The notes under the pieces: model-generated
What the model was told of the DNA's origin: nothing
What the model saw: the letters and a program-made list of their open reading frames with translations, nothing else
Database searches by the model: none
Shown here: one piece after another, positions 36,201 through 46,111 of the stretch
Numbering within the stretch: the first letter of the stretch is position 1
Layout: every line of letters begins with the position of its first letter
Made by a program: the position numbers and the translations under genes
NCBI RefSeq assembly: GCF_013377785.1
Contig: NZ_JABXWT010000014.1
Span: forward strand, 1 to 64,000
Length of the DNA: 64,000 nucleotides
Direction: 5' to 3'
DNA from: Ruegeria haliotis
GTDB lineage: Bacteria > Pseudomonadota > Alphaproteobacteria > Rhodobacterales > Rhodobacteraceae

Positions 36201-37325
36201 ATGACCAAAACGGCATTGATAACGGGCATCACAGGCCAGGACGGATCCTATCTGGCCGAGTTTCTGCTTGAAATGGGTTACGAAGTACACGGCATCAAAC
36301 GGCGGGCATCGTCTTTCAACACGCAGCGGATCGATCACATCTATCAGGATCCGCACGAACCTAACCCCAAGCTTCACCTGCATTACGGTGATCTGAGCGA
36401 TACTTCGAACCTGACGCGAATCATTCAGCAGGTTCAGCCGGACGAGGTTTACAACCTCGGTGCACAGTCCCATGTGGCAGTCAGTTTTGAATCCCCTGAA
36501 TATACTGCTGATGTGGACGCACTCGGCACTCTGCGTCTGCTTGAAGCAATCCGGTTTCTGGGGCTTGAGGAGAAAACTCGGTTCTATCAGGCCTCGACGT
36601 CTGAACTGTATGGGCTGGTGCAGGAAACCCCGCAGCGTGAAACAACGCCGTTTTACCCGCGCTCGCCCTATGCCGTGGCCAAGCTGTATTCCTACTGGAT
36701 CACGGTGAACTACCGCGAGGCGTATGGAATGTATGCCTGCAACGGCATTCTGTTCAACCACGAGAGCCCGCGCCGGGGTGAGACCTTTGTGACCCGCAAG
36801 ATTACGCGCGGTCTGGCCAATATCGCGCAAGGGTTGGAGGATTGCCTATATATGGGCAATATCGACAGCCTGCGCGATTGGGGCCATGCCAAGGACTATG
36901 TACGGATGCAGTGGCTGATGTTGCAACAGAACGCACCCGAAGACTTTGTGATTGCGACGGGCAAGCAGTATTCGGTTCGTCAATTCATCGAATGGTCGGC
37001 AGCCGAGCTTGGTGTCTCACTCGAGTTCTCCGGCACAGGTGTGGACGAGGTTGCAACTGTGACAGCTGTTCAGGGCGACAATGCACCCGCGCTGAAGCAA
37101 GGTGATGTCATCATGCGGATCGACCCGCAGTATTTCCGACCGGCAGAGGTGGAGACTCTTTTGGGTGATCCGACAAATGCCAAGACCAAGCTGGGCTGGG
37201 TGCCTGAGCTGACGGTGCAGGAGATGTGCGCCGAGATGGTCACGGAAGATTTAAAAACAGCCAAACGCCATGCGCTTTTGAAAGAGCATGGGATGGACGT
37301 GCCGGTCAGCTTGGAAAACGGTTGA
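36201..37325 (+). CDS. gmd: GDP-mannose 4,6-dehydratase
   Basis: A 374-residue SDR-family enzyme converting GDP-mannose to GDP-4-keto-6-deoxymannose. The N-terminal motif is [16 protein letters not shown], and the catalytic Tyr/Lys lie in [14 protein letters not shown] near 155. The [16 protein letters not shown] block near 185 is highly conserved in Gmd. The start at 36201 has GAGGC upstream. It sits 12 bases before fcl, which takes its product. Confidence 0.96.
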   Translation: MTKTALITGITGQDGSYLAEFLLEMGYEVHGIKRRASSFNTQRIDHIYQDPHEPNPKLHLHYGDLSDTSNLTRIIQQVQPDEVYNLGAQSHVAVSFESPEYTADVDALGTLRLLEAIRFLGLEEKTRFYQASTSELYGLVQETPQRETTPFYPRSPYAVAKLYSYWITVNYREAYGMYACNGILFNHESPRRGETFVTRKITRGLANIAQGLEDCLYMGNIDSLRDWGHAKDYVRMQWLMLQQNAPEDFVIATGKQYSVRQFIEWSAAELGVSLEFSGTGVDEVATVTAVQGDNAPALKQGDVIMRIDPQYFRPAEVETLLGDPTNAKTKLGWVPELTVQEMCAEMVTEDLKTAKRHALLKEHGMDVPVSLENG

Positions 37326-37337
37326 GGGGTGGGCGTT

Positions 37338-38315
37338 ATGCGCAAGGTCTATGTGGCAGGTCATCGGGGCATGGTCGGTGGTGCAATTCTGCGCCGGTTG
37401 CGTGACCGACGGGCCGCAGGCGAAGCGCTTGAGTTGGTCACGCGAACGCATGCAGAATTGAACCTGACGGATCAGGCCGCCGTGCGAGACTTCATGCAGG
37501 CAGAAAAGCCGGATGTTGTCATTCTGGCTGCCGCCAAAGTTGGTGGCATCCATGCAAATAACACATACCCAGCTGATTTCATTTATGAAAACCTGATGAT
37601 CGAGTGCAATGTGATCCATCAGGCTTTTGCAACTGGGGTCAAACATCTGCTGCAATTGGGCAGTTCGTGTATCTACCCTCGCGAGGCGTCGCAGCCGATG
37701 CGCGAAGATGCTCTGTTGACCGGTGTCTTGGAGCCTACCAACGAACCTTACGCAGTGGCCAAGATCACAGGGATCAAGCTGTGCGAAAGCTATAATCGGC
37801 AGCACGGGGTCGACTATCGCTCTGTCATGCCGACGAACCTCTATGGTCCGGGCGACAATTTTCATCCCGAGAACAGCCATGTGCTGCCCGCCTTAATCCG
37901 TCGCTTTCACGAAGCGCAACGCGATGGGCTGGACGAGGTCGTGATCTGGGGTACAGGGAAACCTCGGCGCGAGTTTCTGCATGTGGATGACATGGCCCAA
38001 GCGTCTCTGTTCGTGCTCGATCTTTCGCGTGATGTCTACGATGCGAATACTCAACCGATGCTGAGCCATATCAATGTTGGTTGTGGGACAGATATCTCGA
38101 TCGCGGAACTGGCAACTTTGGTTGCTAAGGTCACCGGGTTTTCCGGGCGCATTACGCAGGATACCAGCAAACCTGATGGTACGATGCGCAAGCTTATGGA
38201 TGTGTCGCGGTTGGCAGATATGGGTTGGCGCGCAAGCGTCGGACTCGAGGACGGTATTCGCGAGACCTATGCGTGGTTCCTGGATCAGGCAGGAACGGAT
38301 CTACGCGCCAAGTAA
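37338..38315 (+). CDS. fcl: GDP-L-fucose synthase
   Basis: A 325-residue epimerase/reductase making GDP-L-fucose from the Gmd product. [10 protein letters not shown] near the start binds [14 protein letters not shown] near 112 is conserved, and [13 protein letters not shown] near 140 holds the catalytic Tyr/Lys. The start at 37338 has GAGGGG just upstream; a GTG at 37329 would add only three residues. Together with gmd it supplies fucose for a surface polysaccharide, although no fucosyltransferase is visible nearby. Confidence 0.95.
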   Translation: MRKVYVAGHRGMVGGAILRRLRDRRAAGEALELVTRTHAELNLTDQAAVRDFMQAEKPDVVILAAAKVGGIHANNTYPADFIYENLMIECNVIHQAFATGVKHLLQLGSSCIYPREASQPMREDALLTGVLEPTNEPYAVAKITGIKLCESYNRQHGVDYRSVMPTNLYGPGDNFHPENSHVLPALIRRFHEAQRDGLDEVVIWGTGKPRREFLHVDDMAQASLFVLDLSRDVYDANTQPMLSHINVGCGTDISIAELATLVAKVTGFSGRITQDTSKPDGTMRKLMDVSRLADMGWRASVGLEDGIRETYAWFLDQAGTDLRAK

Positions 38316-38340
38316 CCGCCCAGATTTTGGCCCGGGCGGT
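38315..38340. terminator. Hairpin between convergent fcl and the DUF2793 gene
   Basis: ACCGCCC at 38315-38321 pairs with GGGCGGT at 38334-38340 around a 12-base loop, starting at the last base of the fcl stop codon. The stem is strong and symmetric for both directions, but no long T run follows on either side, so termination efficiency is uncertain. Confidence 0.45.
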
Positions 38341-38348
38341 TGGTCAGA

Positions 38349-39419
38349 TCAAAACCAACGGCCAATTGCGGTGGCGGTTGGGGACAGGGACGCCGTGTCT
38401 GAAACTGACGATAGAACCTTGTAAGCTACCTGCGAGACCGTAGGTGAATCAAATCCCGTGAACCGCTCAATTGCCCCTCCGCTGCCACTGATTGAGGGAG
38501 GCGACGCAAAGGTCAATGGAAAGTCCCAAGTCATTGAAGAACTTGCGAAAAGAGCGCCTTCACTGACGGTGCAAGTGACTGCACCCAGCGTCACAGTGCA
38601 GATTTGAGTGCCATCCGCAAACCGGACGTAGTCACCATTCGAATTGCTTCCACGTTCGATGACGGCACCTGTTGGGGTGCCTGAAGTCTCGGACACTGAG
38701 CCCAACAGATTGCCCGGCCCGTATCCGAAATCCGCACGCATCAGGCGCCCTGCTGTGATGTCGTCTGCACTGGTCTGCACTGCTGCACCGCTGGCAGTTC
38801 CGGTCGCGGGGTCAAATGCAAGTGCTTCGGTCCAACTGCCACCGTCAGGCGATACCTTAATGGCAAAGCTAGTGCTGCCGGACAGGCCCATTTCTGCGTG
38901 TCCCGACCAGTTGGACTGAAACAGCAAGGATGCTGTGTCGCTCGCGCTGGCCTTATTGATCTTCAGCTGATGCCCACCGCCCTCGTGACTGAGCAGCGTT
39001 GCCGGGCTGCGTACGGCCAACCGGTTTATGCTGTCATAGCCCGTCGCGATGCCAACGCCGTCCAGATTCTGAGTCGCCACTGGCGGATCAATCCATGCAG
39101 AACTATCCCAGATCTTAAGTTGACCGGTTGATTGATCCCAGGCGCGCCAACCGGCGTCGGGCGTCACGAAGTGCCAAGCATTGTCCAGCCATGCGGCCAA
39201 CTCGCCCGCGTGACCATTCCAATCCCCGGATGGGGCTGTTCCCAAGGCATGGATTTCGCCCTGATCTGGCACAGGCGGGGGAGTTGACGCACCCATCGTC
39301 GCCACGCTCAGCTGAACCACCAGATCCAGTTGGCGCAAAGCTTCGTTATGGGTGACGTGCTTCTGCGCCTGAGATGGTTGTAAGAAAGGCAAGTTCAATC
39401 GGGGTGAAGTCTGAGACAC
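38349..39419 (-). CDS. DUF2793 protein with tail-fibre-like C-terminus
   Basis: A 356-residue protein starting with the DUF2793 block (SPRLNLPFLQPSQAQKHVTHNEALRQLD, residues 4-31), found in gene-transfer-agent and prophage tail regions of Rhodobacteraceae. The last 120 residues (DYVRFADGTQICTVTLGAVTC, then WDFPLTFASPPSISGS) resemble phage tail-fibre ends. The start is a GTG at 39419 with AGGAGG seven bases upstream. No other phage gene is near, so it may be a stand-alone adhesin or a displaced tail gene. No signal peptide is seen. Confidence 0.75.
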   Translation of the reverse strand: MSQTSPRLNLPFLQPSQAQKHVTHNEALRQLDLVVQLSVATMGASTPPPVPDQGEIHALGTAPSGDWNGHAGELAAWLDNAWHFVTPDAGWRAWDQSTGQLKIWDSSAWIDPPVATQNLDGVGIATGYDSINRLAVRSPATLLSHEGGGHQLKINKASASDTASLLFQSNWSGHAEMGLSGSTSFAIKVSPDGGSWTEALAFDPATGTASGAAVQTSADDITAGRLMRADFGYGPGNLLGSVSETSGTPTGAVIERGSNSNGDYVRFADGTQICTVTLGAVTCTVSEGALFASSSMTWDFPLTFASPPSISGSGGAIERFTGFDSPTVSQVAYKVLSSVSDTASLSPTATAIGRWF

Positions 39420-39545
39420 GGGCGTCCTCCTGTGGCTGTCGGTCCGACATTTAGGTTGCGCGCCACCCTGCCGTGATGCGTCTGAATCCTGTCTGACCAA
39501 GCCGAACGCCCGGAGAATTTTCTGTTAACTTCAGGTTTCCGATAT

Positions 39546-39580
39546 GGAGACAGTCGCGCGAAGTATGGCACTCTGTCTCC
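39546..39580. repeat. Inverted repeat between manC and the DUF2793 gene
   Basis: GGAGACAG at 39546-39553 and CTGTCTCC at 39573-39580 form a perfect 8-base inverted repeat with a 19-base spacer. It lies downstream of manC and about 130 bases upstream of the DUF2793 start on the minus strand. It could be a weak terminator for manC or an operator; no T run follows. Confidence 0.35.
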
Positions 39581-39672
39581 GTAGCGCAGATAACTGATCC
39601 ACTTAGGTGATTCTGCTACGATCCAAAATCCCAAGGGCGGCCCGGCGACCACCAAACAATCTGCCGCAGAAC

Positions 39673-41112
39673 TTAGTTGCGCGCGTAGATGTCCTCGTAC
39701 CGGATGATGTCATCCTCACCCAGATAGCTGCCGGTTTGCACTTCGATCAGCACCATGGGCACCTTGCCCGGGTTCTCCATCCGATGGACGGCACCCAGCG
39801 GGATGTAGACCGACTGGTTCTCGGATATGAGCCGGACATCATCGTCGATTGTGACTTTTGCCGTGCCTTCGACAACAATCCAATGCTCGGACCGATGATG
39901 GTGAGATTGCAGACTCAGCGATGCGCCGGGGTGAACGTGGATACGTTTGACCTGAAACCGGTCCCCGATCACCAGACTTTCGAACCAACCCCACGGGCGA
40001 TGATCGACCGGCAGTGATTCCGCCTGTTTCGCACCTTTGGCCTTCAGAGCGGCTACGGCTTGTTTGACATCCTGCGCCTTGTCCATGCTGGCCACCAGAA
40101 CCGCATCGGGCATGGCAACCGCGATTACGTTCTCAAGCCCCATGGCGACCACTTGCTGTGAAGACGACTCGGAACGCACCAACACGTTGCGGCAGTCGAT
40201 GGCAGTGACCTCTCCGGTGGTGGCGACACCGTTGGCGTCGGGATTGGTCAGCTCTTGTACGGCCGACCAGCTGCCCACATCCGACCAGCCAGCTGAATAT
40301 GGCACGACACTCAGGTTCGTGGCCTTTTCCATCACTGCATAGTCGATCGAGATATCTTCGACGGTTGCCCATGCTTCGGCATCAAGGCGTAGGAAACCCA
40401 GATCGGTCTTTGCACCGCTCACGGCCTGTTTCACGGGTTCAATCAGGGCAGGGGAGTATTGTTCGAAGGCGGCGATTATGTCACGTGCGGCAAACAGAAA
40501 GATGCCCGAATTCCAAAGATAGCTGCCATCTGCCAGCATTGATTTGGCGCTTTCCAGATCGGGCTTCTCAACGAACCGATCCAGAGGGACTGCGGCACTG
40601 GATCCGTCCGGTGCGTGATTGAGTTTTAGATAGCCGTATCCTGTTTCCGGTCGATCCGGGCTGATGCCAAATGTCACGAGATCGCCGCGCGCGCCAATGG
40701 CCTGTAGCCCTTCGGAAACGGCCTGATGAAACGCCGAATTGTCCGGAATCACATGGTCGGACGGGGCAACCAGCATCACAGCTTCCGGATCGCCGGCGGC
40801 CAGATACAATGCAGCCGCCAGAACGGCGGGGGCGGTATTGCGCCCCTCAGGTTCGATAAGGATCGGGCCGGGATCGACGTCGATAGCTGTCAATTGTTCC
40901 GGAACTACAAAGCGGAAGGCTTCGTTGGTTAGAATTAATGGCTTGGCATAGGGGTTATCCGACGGGCCACGCATTCGTTCTGCGCAATCCTGTAGCAGAC
41001 TCGTCTCACCAATCAGCGGCACAAATTGTTTGGGATAGCTTTTGCGGGACAGGGGCCACAAACGGGTCCCCGACCCACCGCAAAGAATGACGGGATAGAC
41101 GGTATTCATCAT
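39673..41112 (-). CDS. manC: Mannose-1-phosphate guanylyltransferase / mannose-6-phosphate isomerase
   Basis: A 479-residue two-domain enzyme. The N-terminal nucleotidyltransferase begins PVILCGGSGTRLWPLSRK, where the GTP-binding signature is complete; the C-terminal cupin carries SHHHRSEHWIVVEGTAKV near 415, the isomerase metal site. It makes GDP-mannose, the substrate of gmd. The start could equally be the next codon (ATGATG). It follows galU by 69 bases on the same strand, so the two are probably one operon. Confidence 0.95.
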   Translation of the reverse strand: MMNTVYPVILCGGSGTRLWPLSRKSYPKQFVPLIGETSLLQDCAERMRGPSDNPYAKPLILTNEAFRFVVPEQLTAIDVDPGPILIEPEGRNTAPAVLAAALYLAAGDPEAVMLVAPSDHVIPDNSAFHQAVSEGLQAIGARGDLVTFGISPDRPETGYGYLKLNHAPDGSSAAVPLDRFVEKPDLESAKSMLADGSYLWNSGIFLFAARDIIAAFEQYSPALIEPVKQAVSGAKTDLGFLRLDAEAWATVEDISIDYAVMEKATNLSVVPYSAGWSDVGSWSAVQELTNPDANGVATTGEVTAIDCRNVLVRSESSSQQVVAMGLENVIAVAMPDAVLVASMDKAQDVKQAVAALKAKGAKQAESLPVDHRPWGWFESLVIGDRFQVKRIHVHPGASLSLQSHHHRSEHWIVVEGTAKVTIDDDVRLISENQSVYIPLGAVHRMENPGKVPMVLIEVQTGSYLGEDDIIRYEDIYARN

Positions 41113-41181
41113 GCATGTGCCTTCGAACTGCTATTGGCAGATGGTATCGCTTTAATCACAGTCGAGGGAAAGGGCATATGA

Positions 41182-42075
41182 TTACTGCGCCGCTTTCCCC
41201 GTTGCAACGATGTCATGCAGATATTGGCTCAGGTCATCACGCAGATCGCTGCGGGCCAATGCAAAGGCTACAGTGGCCTGCAGGAAGCCTGCCTTCGAAC
41301 CGCAATCGAACCGCTGACCGTCGAATTTGTATCCAAAGACCGGCACGCCGTTTCCGATGTCTTCCGCAATCGCATCCGTCAGCTGAATCTCGCCGCCGCT
41401 GCCGGCCTTCATTTGATTCAGGTTATACAGAACCGAAGGGCCAAGGACATAGCGCCCAATCACGGCCAGATTTGACGGCGCCTCTTCAGGTTTGGGTTTT
41501 TCGATCATACCTCGGGCGCGCACCACGGTACCGACGTTTTTACCAACATCCAGAACCCCGTAGGAGCTGGTTTTTTCCGGCGATACTTCCATTGTCGCAA
41601 CCATGTTGCCGCCGGTTTCTTCGTATGCTTCGACCATTTGTTGCAGGCAGGGTTTGTCTGCCGCAATGACATCATCCGGCAGCATAACAGCAAAAGGTTC
41701 GTCCCCGATCAGTCGGCGGGCGCACCAGACAGCGTGCCCCAACCCCAGCGCTTTGTGCTGGCGGATGTAGGCAATCGCGCCACTTTCCATATTGGTCGCG
41801 TTCAGGGTCTCAAGCAGCGCGTCCTTGCCTTTGGCCTTCAGCTCTTGCTCCAGTATCAGATTGTGGTCGAAATAATCCTCAAGCGCGGATTTTCCACGCG
41901 ACGTGACAAAGATAAATTCTTTAATCCCTGCTGCGCGCGCCTCGTCAATGGCGTACTGGACCAGAGGGCGGTCAACCAGAGTCATGATCTCTTTCGGGAC
42001 CGACTTTGTGGCCGGCAGAAACCGTGTGCCCATCCCCGCTACGGGGAAAATCGCTTTGGTGACCTTGCGTGTCAT
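41182..42075 (-). CDS. galU: UTP--glucose-1-phosphate uridylyltransferase
   Basis: A 297-residue enzyme making UDP-glucose, the substrate of ugd and, through galactose, of glf. AGMGTRFLPATKSVPKEI near the N-terminus is the nucleotide-binding signature, and FVTSRGKSALEDYFD near 60 is typical of GalU. The start at 42075 follows GAGAGG; a frame extension of six residues has no support. It is the first gene of the galU-manC pair. Confidence 0.95.
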   Translation of the reverse strand: MTRKVTKAIFPVAGMGTRFLPATKSVPKEIMTLVDRPLVQYAIDEARAAGIKEFIFVTSRGKSALEDYFDHNLILEQELKAKGKDALLETLNATNMESGAIAYIRQHKALGLGHAVWCARRLIGDEPFAVMLPDDVIAADKPCLQQMVEAYEETGGNMVATMEVSPEKTSSYGVLDVGKNVGTVVRARGMIEKPKPEEAPSNLAVIGRYVLGPSVLYNLNQMKAGSGGEIQLTDAIAEDIGNGVPVFGYKFDGQRFDCGSKAGFLQATVAFALARSDLRDDLSQYLHDIVATGKAAQ

Positions 42076-42332
42076 GATGCCTCTCAAATTCAAAATTCAG
42101 CCGGAAGATCAGTGGGCTTCCGGAATTTCCTCATAGGCTGCGAAGCCAGATCAATCAATAAACCCCGGAGATCCGAGCGTTAATCGGTCAAATCGTGCCA
42201 CCTCGGAGGGATAGAGTCAAAGCAACTGTCTCTGCGTCCGAAATGCGGGTTTTGCTTTCTCGGTTTGTTTATGGTGTCTACAAGCGGCTTTCAGTCACTC
42301 GGTTGCGGACCCGAGGCGTTTGAATATGGGCC

Positions 42333-42369
42333 AAAAATGCCCCAAAGCCGCGTCTTCGGCCGTGGGGCA
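42333..42369 (-). terminator. Intrinsic terminator of the second peptide ABC operon
   Basis: On the minus strand TGCCCCACGGCCG pairs with CGGCTTTGGGGCA (42338-42369) and is followed by TTTTT at 42333-42337. It begins six bases after the fused ATPase stop codon. The rest of the gap to galU shows no further feature. Confidence 0.8.
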
Positions 42370-42374
42370 CTGGA

Positions 42375-44180
42375 TCAGGCGTTTGCCATGATCTTTTCAA
42401 GCGGATCATGCTCGGCCACGAAGTGATCTGGCGCAACTTCGCTCAGCTTTGGTACGTAGTCTGTTTCACCAACCGACAGCCGGCTGGGCAGAAACCGCAG
42501 CGCAGCCTTTGGATCCATGGGCGAAGGTAACTCACCCGGCAGCTTTAACCGCTGGCGGCTGCGTTCTACATCCGGGTCTGGAATAGGCACAGCCGAGATC
42601 AGTGATTTGGTGTAGGGATGGATTGGTTCGGAACAGATCACTTCCCCGTCGCCCAATTCGACGATCCGGCCCAAATACAGGACCATGATGCGGTTGGATA
42701 TCGCACGCACCACTGACAGATCATGGCTGATGAAGATCATCGACAGGCCGAATTCCTGCTGCAGTTCGCGCAGCAATTCAACGATCTGTGCCTGAATGGA
42801 TACGTCCAGTGCCGAGACCGCCTCGTCACAGATGATCAGCTTGGGTTTGTTGATCATCGCGCGAGCAATGCCGACACGCTGGTTTTGCCCGCCGGACAGC
42901 TCATGCGGATAGCGATTGATCATGTTGGCGTTCAAGCCCACACGCTCCATCATCGCGGCGACCATTTCCTTGCGTTCCCGTTCGGTCAGATCAGGGCGAT
43001 AGGTCTTCAGCGGCTCGGCAATTGAGGCTGAGATCGTCATGCGCGGATCGAGGCTGGCCAGCGGGTCCTGAAACACGATCTGCAGATCTTTGCGGTACTT
43101 ATTTAGTTCTGCCCGCTTCAGCCCGACGATAGGATGGCCCAGCCAGCTGACATTGCCGCCGCTGGGCTCGATCAGTTGCAAAACAGCGCGGGCCAGCGTG
43201 GACTTGCCGCAGCCGGATTCGCCAACGACGCCCAATGTCTCACCTTTGCGAATGTCAAAGCTGACGCCATCGACGGCCTTCAGTGGAACTTTGCGTCCGA
43301 ACAAACCGCCTGAGACGTGAATTGGGAAGTGAACTTTGACGTCATCAACTTTAAGCAGCGGTTCGTCCACTTGCTCTAACGCCTTGGGCGCATCACCAGC
43401 ATCGATCCGAGGCATCGCATCCAACAGGGTGCGCGTGTATTCGTGCTGTGGCGCGTGGAAAATTTCGCGCGTGTCTCCGGCCTCGACGAATTCGCCCATG
43501 CGCATGACTTGAATACGGTCACACATCCGTGCAACGACACCCATGTCATGGGTGATCAGCGCAATCGCTGTACCCTCGTCTTTTTGCAACCGGACCATCA
43601 GGTCCAGAATGTCAGCCTGAACGGTCACATCCAGTGCGGTCGTGGGCTCGTCCGCAATCAGTAGTTTGGGATTGCACAGCATCGACATCGCGATCATCAC
43701 CCGCTGGCGCATGCCGCCGGACAATTCGTGCGGATACTGGTCCAGCCGACGCTTGGCCTCGGGGATACGCACACGTTCCAACCACTCCAGGCAGCGCGCA
43801 CGTGCAACTGAGCCTTGCAGCCCTTCGTGCACCTGCAACACTTCCCGCATTTGCTGGCCGACCCGCAAATGCGGGGTCAGAGCTGTCAGAGGGTCCTGAA
43901 AGATCATGCCCACGTCGGAACCGCGTATCTGGTTCAGCTTGCCTACGGGCAGATTCAAGATTTCCTTGCCATTCAGCAGGGCTGATCCGGATGCACGCCC
44001 GGCACGGGGCAGCAAGCCCATCGCAGCCATGAAGGTCTGGCTTTTGCCCGAGCCGCTTTCGCCCACGATGCCCAGACACTCGCCGGGATTGATGTCGAAA
44101 CTGATGCCTTTGACGGCCTCGACTACACCATCAGGAGTGTCGAATTGGACGCTCAGGTCTTTTACGGAAAACAGGCTCAT
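42375..44180 (-). CDS. Fused oligopeptide-type ABC ATPase (OppD-OppF)
   Basis: A 601-residue protein with two ATPase domains. The first has GESGSGKSQ near 40, LSGGMRQRV and DEPTTALDV; the second has GESGCGKST near 330, LSGGQNQRV and [14 protein letters not shown] and HEYTR motifs mark the ends of the domains. The start at 44180 lies one base after the oppC stop; longer frames overlap oppC without reason. It is last in the operon oppA-oppB-oppC-oppDF and is a paralogue of the fused ATPase at 27293-29095. Confidence 0.93.
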   Translation of the reverse strand: MSLFSVKDLSVQFDTPDGVVEAVKGISFDINPGECLGIVGESGSGKSQTFMAAMGLLPRAGRASGSALLNGKEILNLPVGKLNQIRGSDVGMIFQDPLTALTPHLRVGQQMREVLQVHEGLQGSVARARCLEWLERVRIPEAKRRLDQYPHELSGGMRQRVMIAMSMLCNPKLLIADEPTTALDVTVQADILDLMVRLQKDEGTAIALITHDMGVVARMCDRIQVMRMGEFVEAGDTREIFHAPQHEYTRTLLDAMPRIDAGDAPKALEQVDEPLLKVDDVKVHFPIHVSGGLFGRKVPLKAVDGVSFDIRKGETLGVVGESGCGKSTLARAVLQLIEPSGGNVSWLGHPIVGLKRAELNKYRKDLQIVFQDPLASLDPRMTISASIAEPLKTYRPDLTERERKEMVAAMMERVGLNANMINRYPHELSGGQNQRVGIARAMINKPKLIICDEAVSALDVSIQAQIVELLRELQQEFGLSMIFISHDLSVVRAISNRIMVLYLGRIVELGDGEVICSEPIHPYTKSLISAVPIPDPDVERSRQRLKLPGELPSPMDPKAALRFLPSRLSVGETDYVPKLSEVAPDHFVAEHDPLEKIMANA

Positions 44181-44181
44181 A

Positions 44182-45111
44182 TCAGCGATCCTTCGGGTCC
44201 AGAGCGTCACGTAGTCCATCGCCGATGAAGAACATCGTGATGATGATGGCGACATAGAAGGTTAGCGGGTACATCAGTTGCCAAAGTGTGCCGTAGCCCA
44301 TTGTCCCGGCCCCTTCGGCGATCAGACGACCCAGTGAGGTGTAAGGTTCCGAAATCCCAAGACCAAGGAACGAGATGAAGCTCTCGGTCAAGATCATCTC
44401 GGGCACCAGCAGCGAGGCATATACGATCACCACGCCCAGCAGGTTCGGCAGGATGTGGCGATACATGATGGTGAACTCACTTACGCCGGCGGCGCGGGCG
44501 GCTTCGATGAACTCGCGGTTCTTCAGGGTCAGGGTCTGCCCTCGCACGATCCGCGCCATGGTCAGCCACCCAACCGCGCCAAGGGCGATGAACAGCATGA
44601 AGAAGGACCGTCCTGCCACGACAAGTAGTAGAATGATGATCAGCGTTGCCGGGATCGCCAAAAGGATGTCGACAAAGCGCATCATGACGCCATCGGTGCG
44701 CCCGCCGATATACCCGGCGGCGATGCCGTAACACGTGCCCACGATCAAGGCTGTCGCGGCTCCGATAAGACCAACCAGAAGTGACGTGGTGGTCGCCTGA
44801 ATGACCCGGCTGTACAGATCACGGCCCAGGTCATCGACGCCGAAATAGTGCCCCGTCTCGATTGACGGCATGCCCATGCCGCGCACATCGCCCATGACGT
44901 TCCAGTCGATTTCCTCGTTGCTCCAGACAGCAAAGTAAGGACCGATAATCGTGAACAACACGATCATGGCCAGAATAAAGATACTCGCCATAGCGGCTTT
45001 GTTGCGGACAAACCGCATGCGTGCGTCCTGCCAGAGTGATCGCCCCTGAATGACCGTGTAATCGGTGATTTCTTCGGCCAGGTGGGCGGCTTTTTGTGAT
45101 TTTCCAAGCAT
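44182..45111 (-). CDS. Oligopeptide-type ABC permease (OppC-like)
   Basis: A 309-residue permease with a 35-residue cytoplasmic tail and six membrane segments. [23 protein letters not shown] near 92 is the OppC signature, and [26 protein letters not shown] near 200 is the coupling loop. The start at 45111 follows GAGGGGCAGG. It starts 10 bases after the oppB stop. Confidence 0.93.
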   Translation of the reverse strand: MLGKSQKAAHLAEEITDYTVIQGRSLWQDARMRFVRNKAAMASIFILAMIVLFTIIGPYFAVWSNEEIDWNVMGDVRGMGMPSIETGHYFGVDDLGRDLYSRVIQATTTSLLVGLIGAATALIVGTCYGIAAGYIGGRTDGVMMRFVDILLAIPATLIIILLLVVAGRSFFMLFIALGAVGWLTMARIVRGQTLTLKNREFIEAARAAGVSEFTIMYRHILPNLLGVVIVYASLLVPEMILTESFISFLGLGISEPYTSLGRLIAEGAGTMGYGTLWQLMYPLTFYVAIIITMFFIGDGLRDALDPKDR

Positions 45112-45121
45112 TGCCTGCCCC

Positions 45122-46045
45122 TCAGTAACGGATTTTCGGATCGAACCAGGCATAAGCCAGGTCGGTCAGCAGGTTCACGACAACGGTCAGGGCCCCGTAC
45201 AGGATCGTTACTCCCAGTAGCACGGCATAGTCCCGCGATAGGGCGGAGCCGACGTAGGCTTGCCCCAAACCGCCAGTTGAAAAGTAGATGTCTACAAAGA
45301 CCGAACCGGTCAGTACGTATACAAAGACCGGTCCCAGATAGGACACAACCGGCAACAAGGTAGGCTTCAACGCATGGCGCCAGATCACGGTTCTTGTGGG
45401 CAAACCCTTGGCTCGCGCGGTCCGGATGAAGTTCGAATTCAGAACCTCCAGCATCGATGACCGGGTGATCCGCGCGATTGACCCCATATAGGATGTCGCG
45501 AGTGCGATCACCGGCATGACCAGATACTGCCACTGGCCCCCATGCCAGCCACCACCCGGCAGCCATCCCAGCCACAGGGTGAAGGTCAGGATCAGGATTG
45601 GGCCCATGATGAAGTTCGGCAGAGCTTGCGCCGCGATCCCCAGACCTACGGCGAAATAGTCGATCCAGCTGTTGTGTTTGATCGCGGCTGCAATCCCGAG
45701 GCTGACACCCACAGCGGTCGCAACCAGAAACGACAGCGAGCCATAGGTCAGCGAGATCGGGAACCCTTGCGCGATGATGTCATTGACGTCCCGGTCCTTG
45801 AACTTGAAGGACGGGCCAAAATCAAAATGCACGACGATATTGTACAGGTAGTCCCAAAGCTGCTTCCACAGCGGTTGGTCCAGCCCGTACCGCGCCTCGA
45901 TATTGGCCAGAACCTGCGGCGGCAAAGGCCGCTCCGAGGTGAATGGCCCACCGGGCGCAAAGTGCATCAGAAAGAAACAAGCGACGATCAGCAACAGAAT
46001 CGTCGGAATGGCGATCAGCAATCGCCGCAAACTGTAGGCAAGCAT
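45122..46045 (-). CDS. Oligopeptide-type ABC permease (OppB-like)
   Basis: A 307-residue permease with six membrane segments. The N-terminal YSLRRLLIAIPTILLLIVACFFLMHFAPGGPF is typical of OppB. The coupling loop SNFIRTARAKGLPTRTVIWRHALKPTLLP lies near 200. A large hairpin separates it from oppA, which probably lowers its expression relative to the binding protein. Confidence 0.93.
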   Translation of the reverse strand: MLAYSLRRLLIAIPTILLLIVACFFLMHFAPGGPFTSERPLPPQVLANIEARYGLDQPLWKQLWDYLYNIVVHFDFGPSFKFKDRDVNDIIAQGFPISLTYGSLSFLVATAVGVSLGIAAAIKHNSWIDYFAVGLGIAAQALPNFIMGPILILTFTLWLGWLPGGGWHGGQWQYLVMPVIALATSYMGSIARITRSSMLEVLNSNFIRTARAKGLPTRTVIWRHALKPTLLPVVSYLGPVFVYVLTGSVFVDIYFSTGGLGQAYVGSALSRDYAVLLGVTILYGALTVVVNLLTDLAYAWFDPKIRY

Positions 46046-46066
46046 TTCATGCCCCCGTATTTATTG

Positions 46067-46096
46067 GCCCTGCCCCGGACAGCTCCGGGGCAGGGC
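46067..46096 (-). repeat. Perfect 13-bp hairpin between oppA and oppB
   Basis: GCCCTGCCCCGGA (46067-46079) and TCCGGGGCAGGGC (46084-46096) pair perfectly around the four-base loop CAGC. On the minus strand no T run follows, so full termination is unlikely. It sits in the 66-base gap after oppA. The expected effect is mRNA stabilisation of oppA and partial attenuation of the downstream genes. Confidence 0.75.
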
Positions 46097-46111
46097 GCGG
46101 TTCAAGGACAA

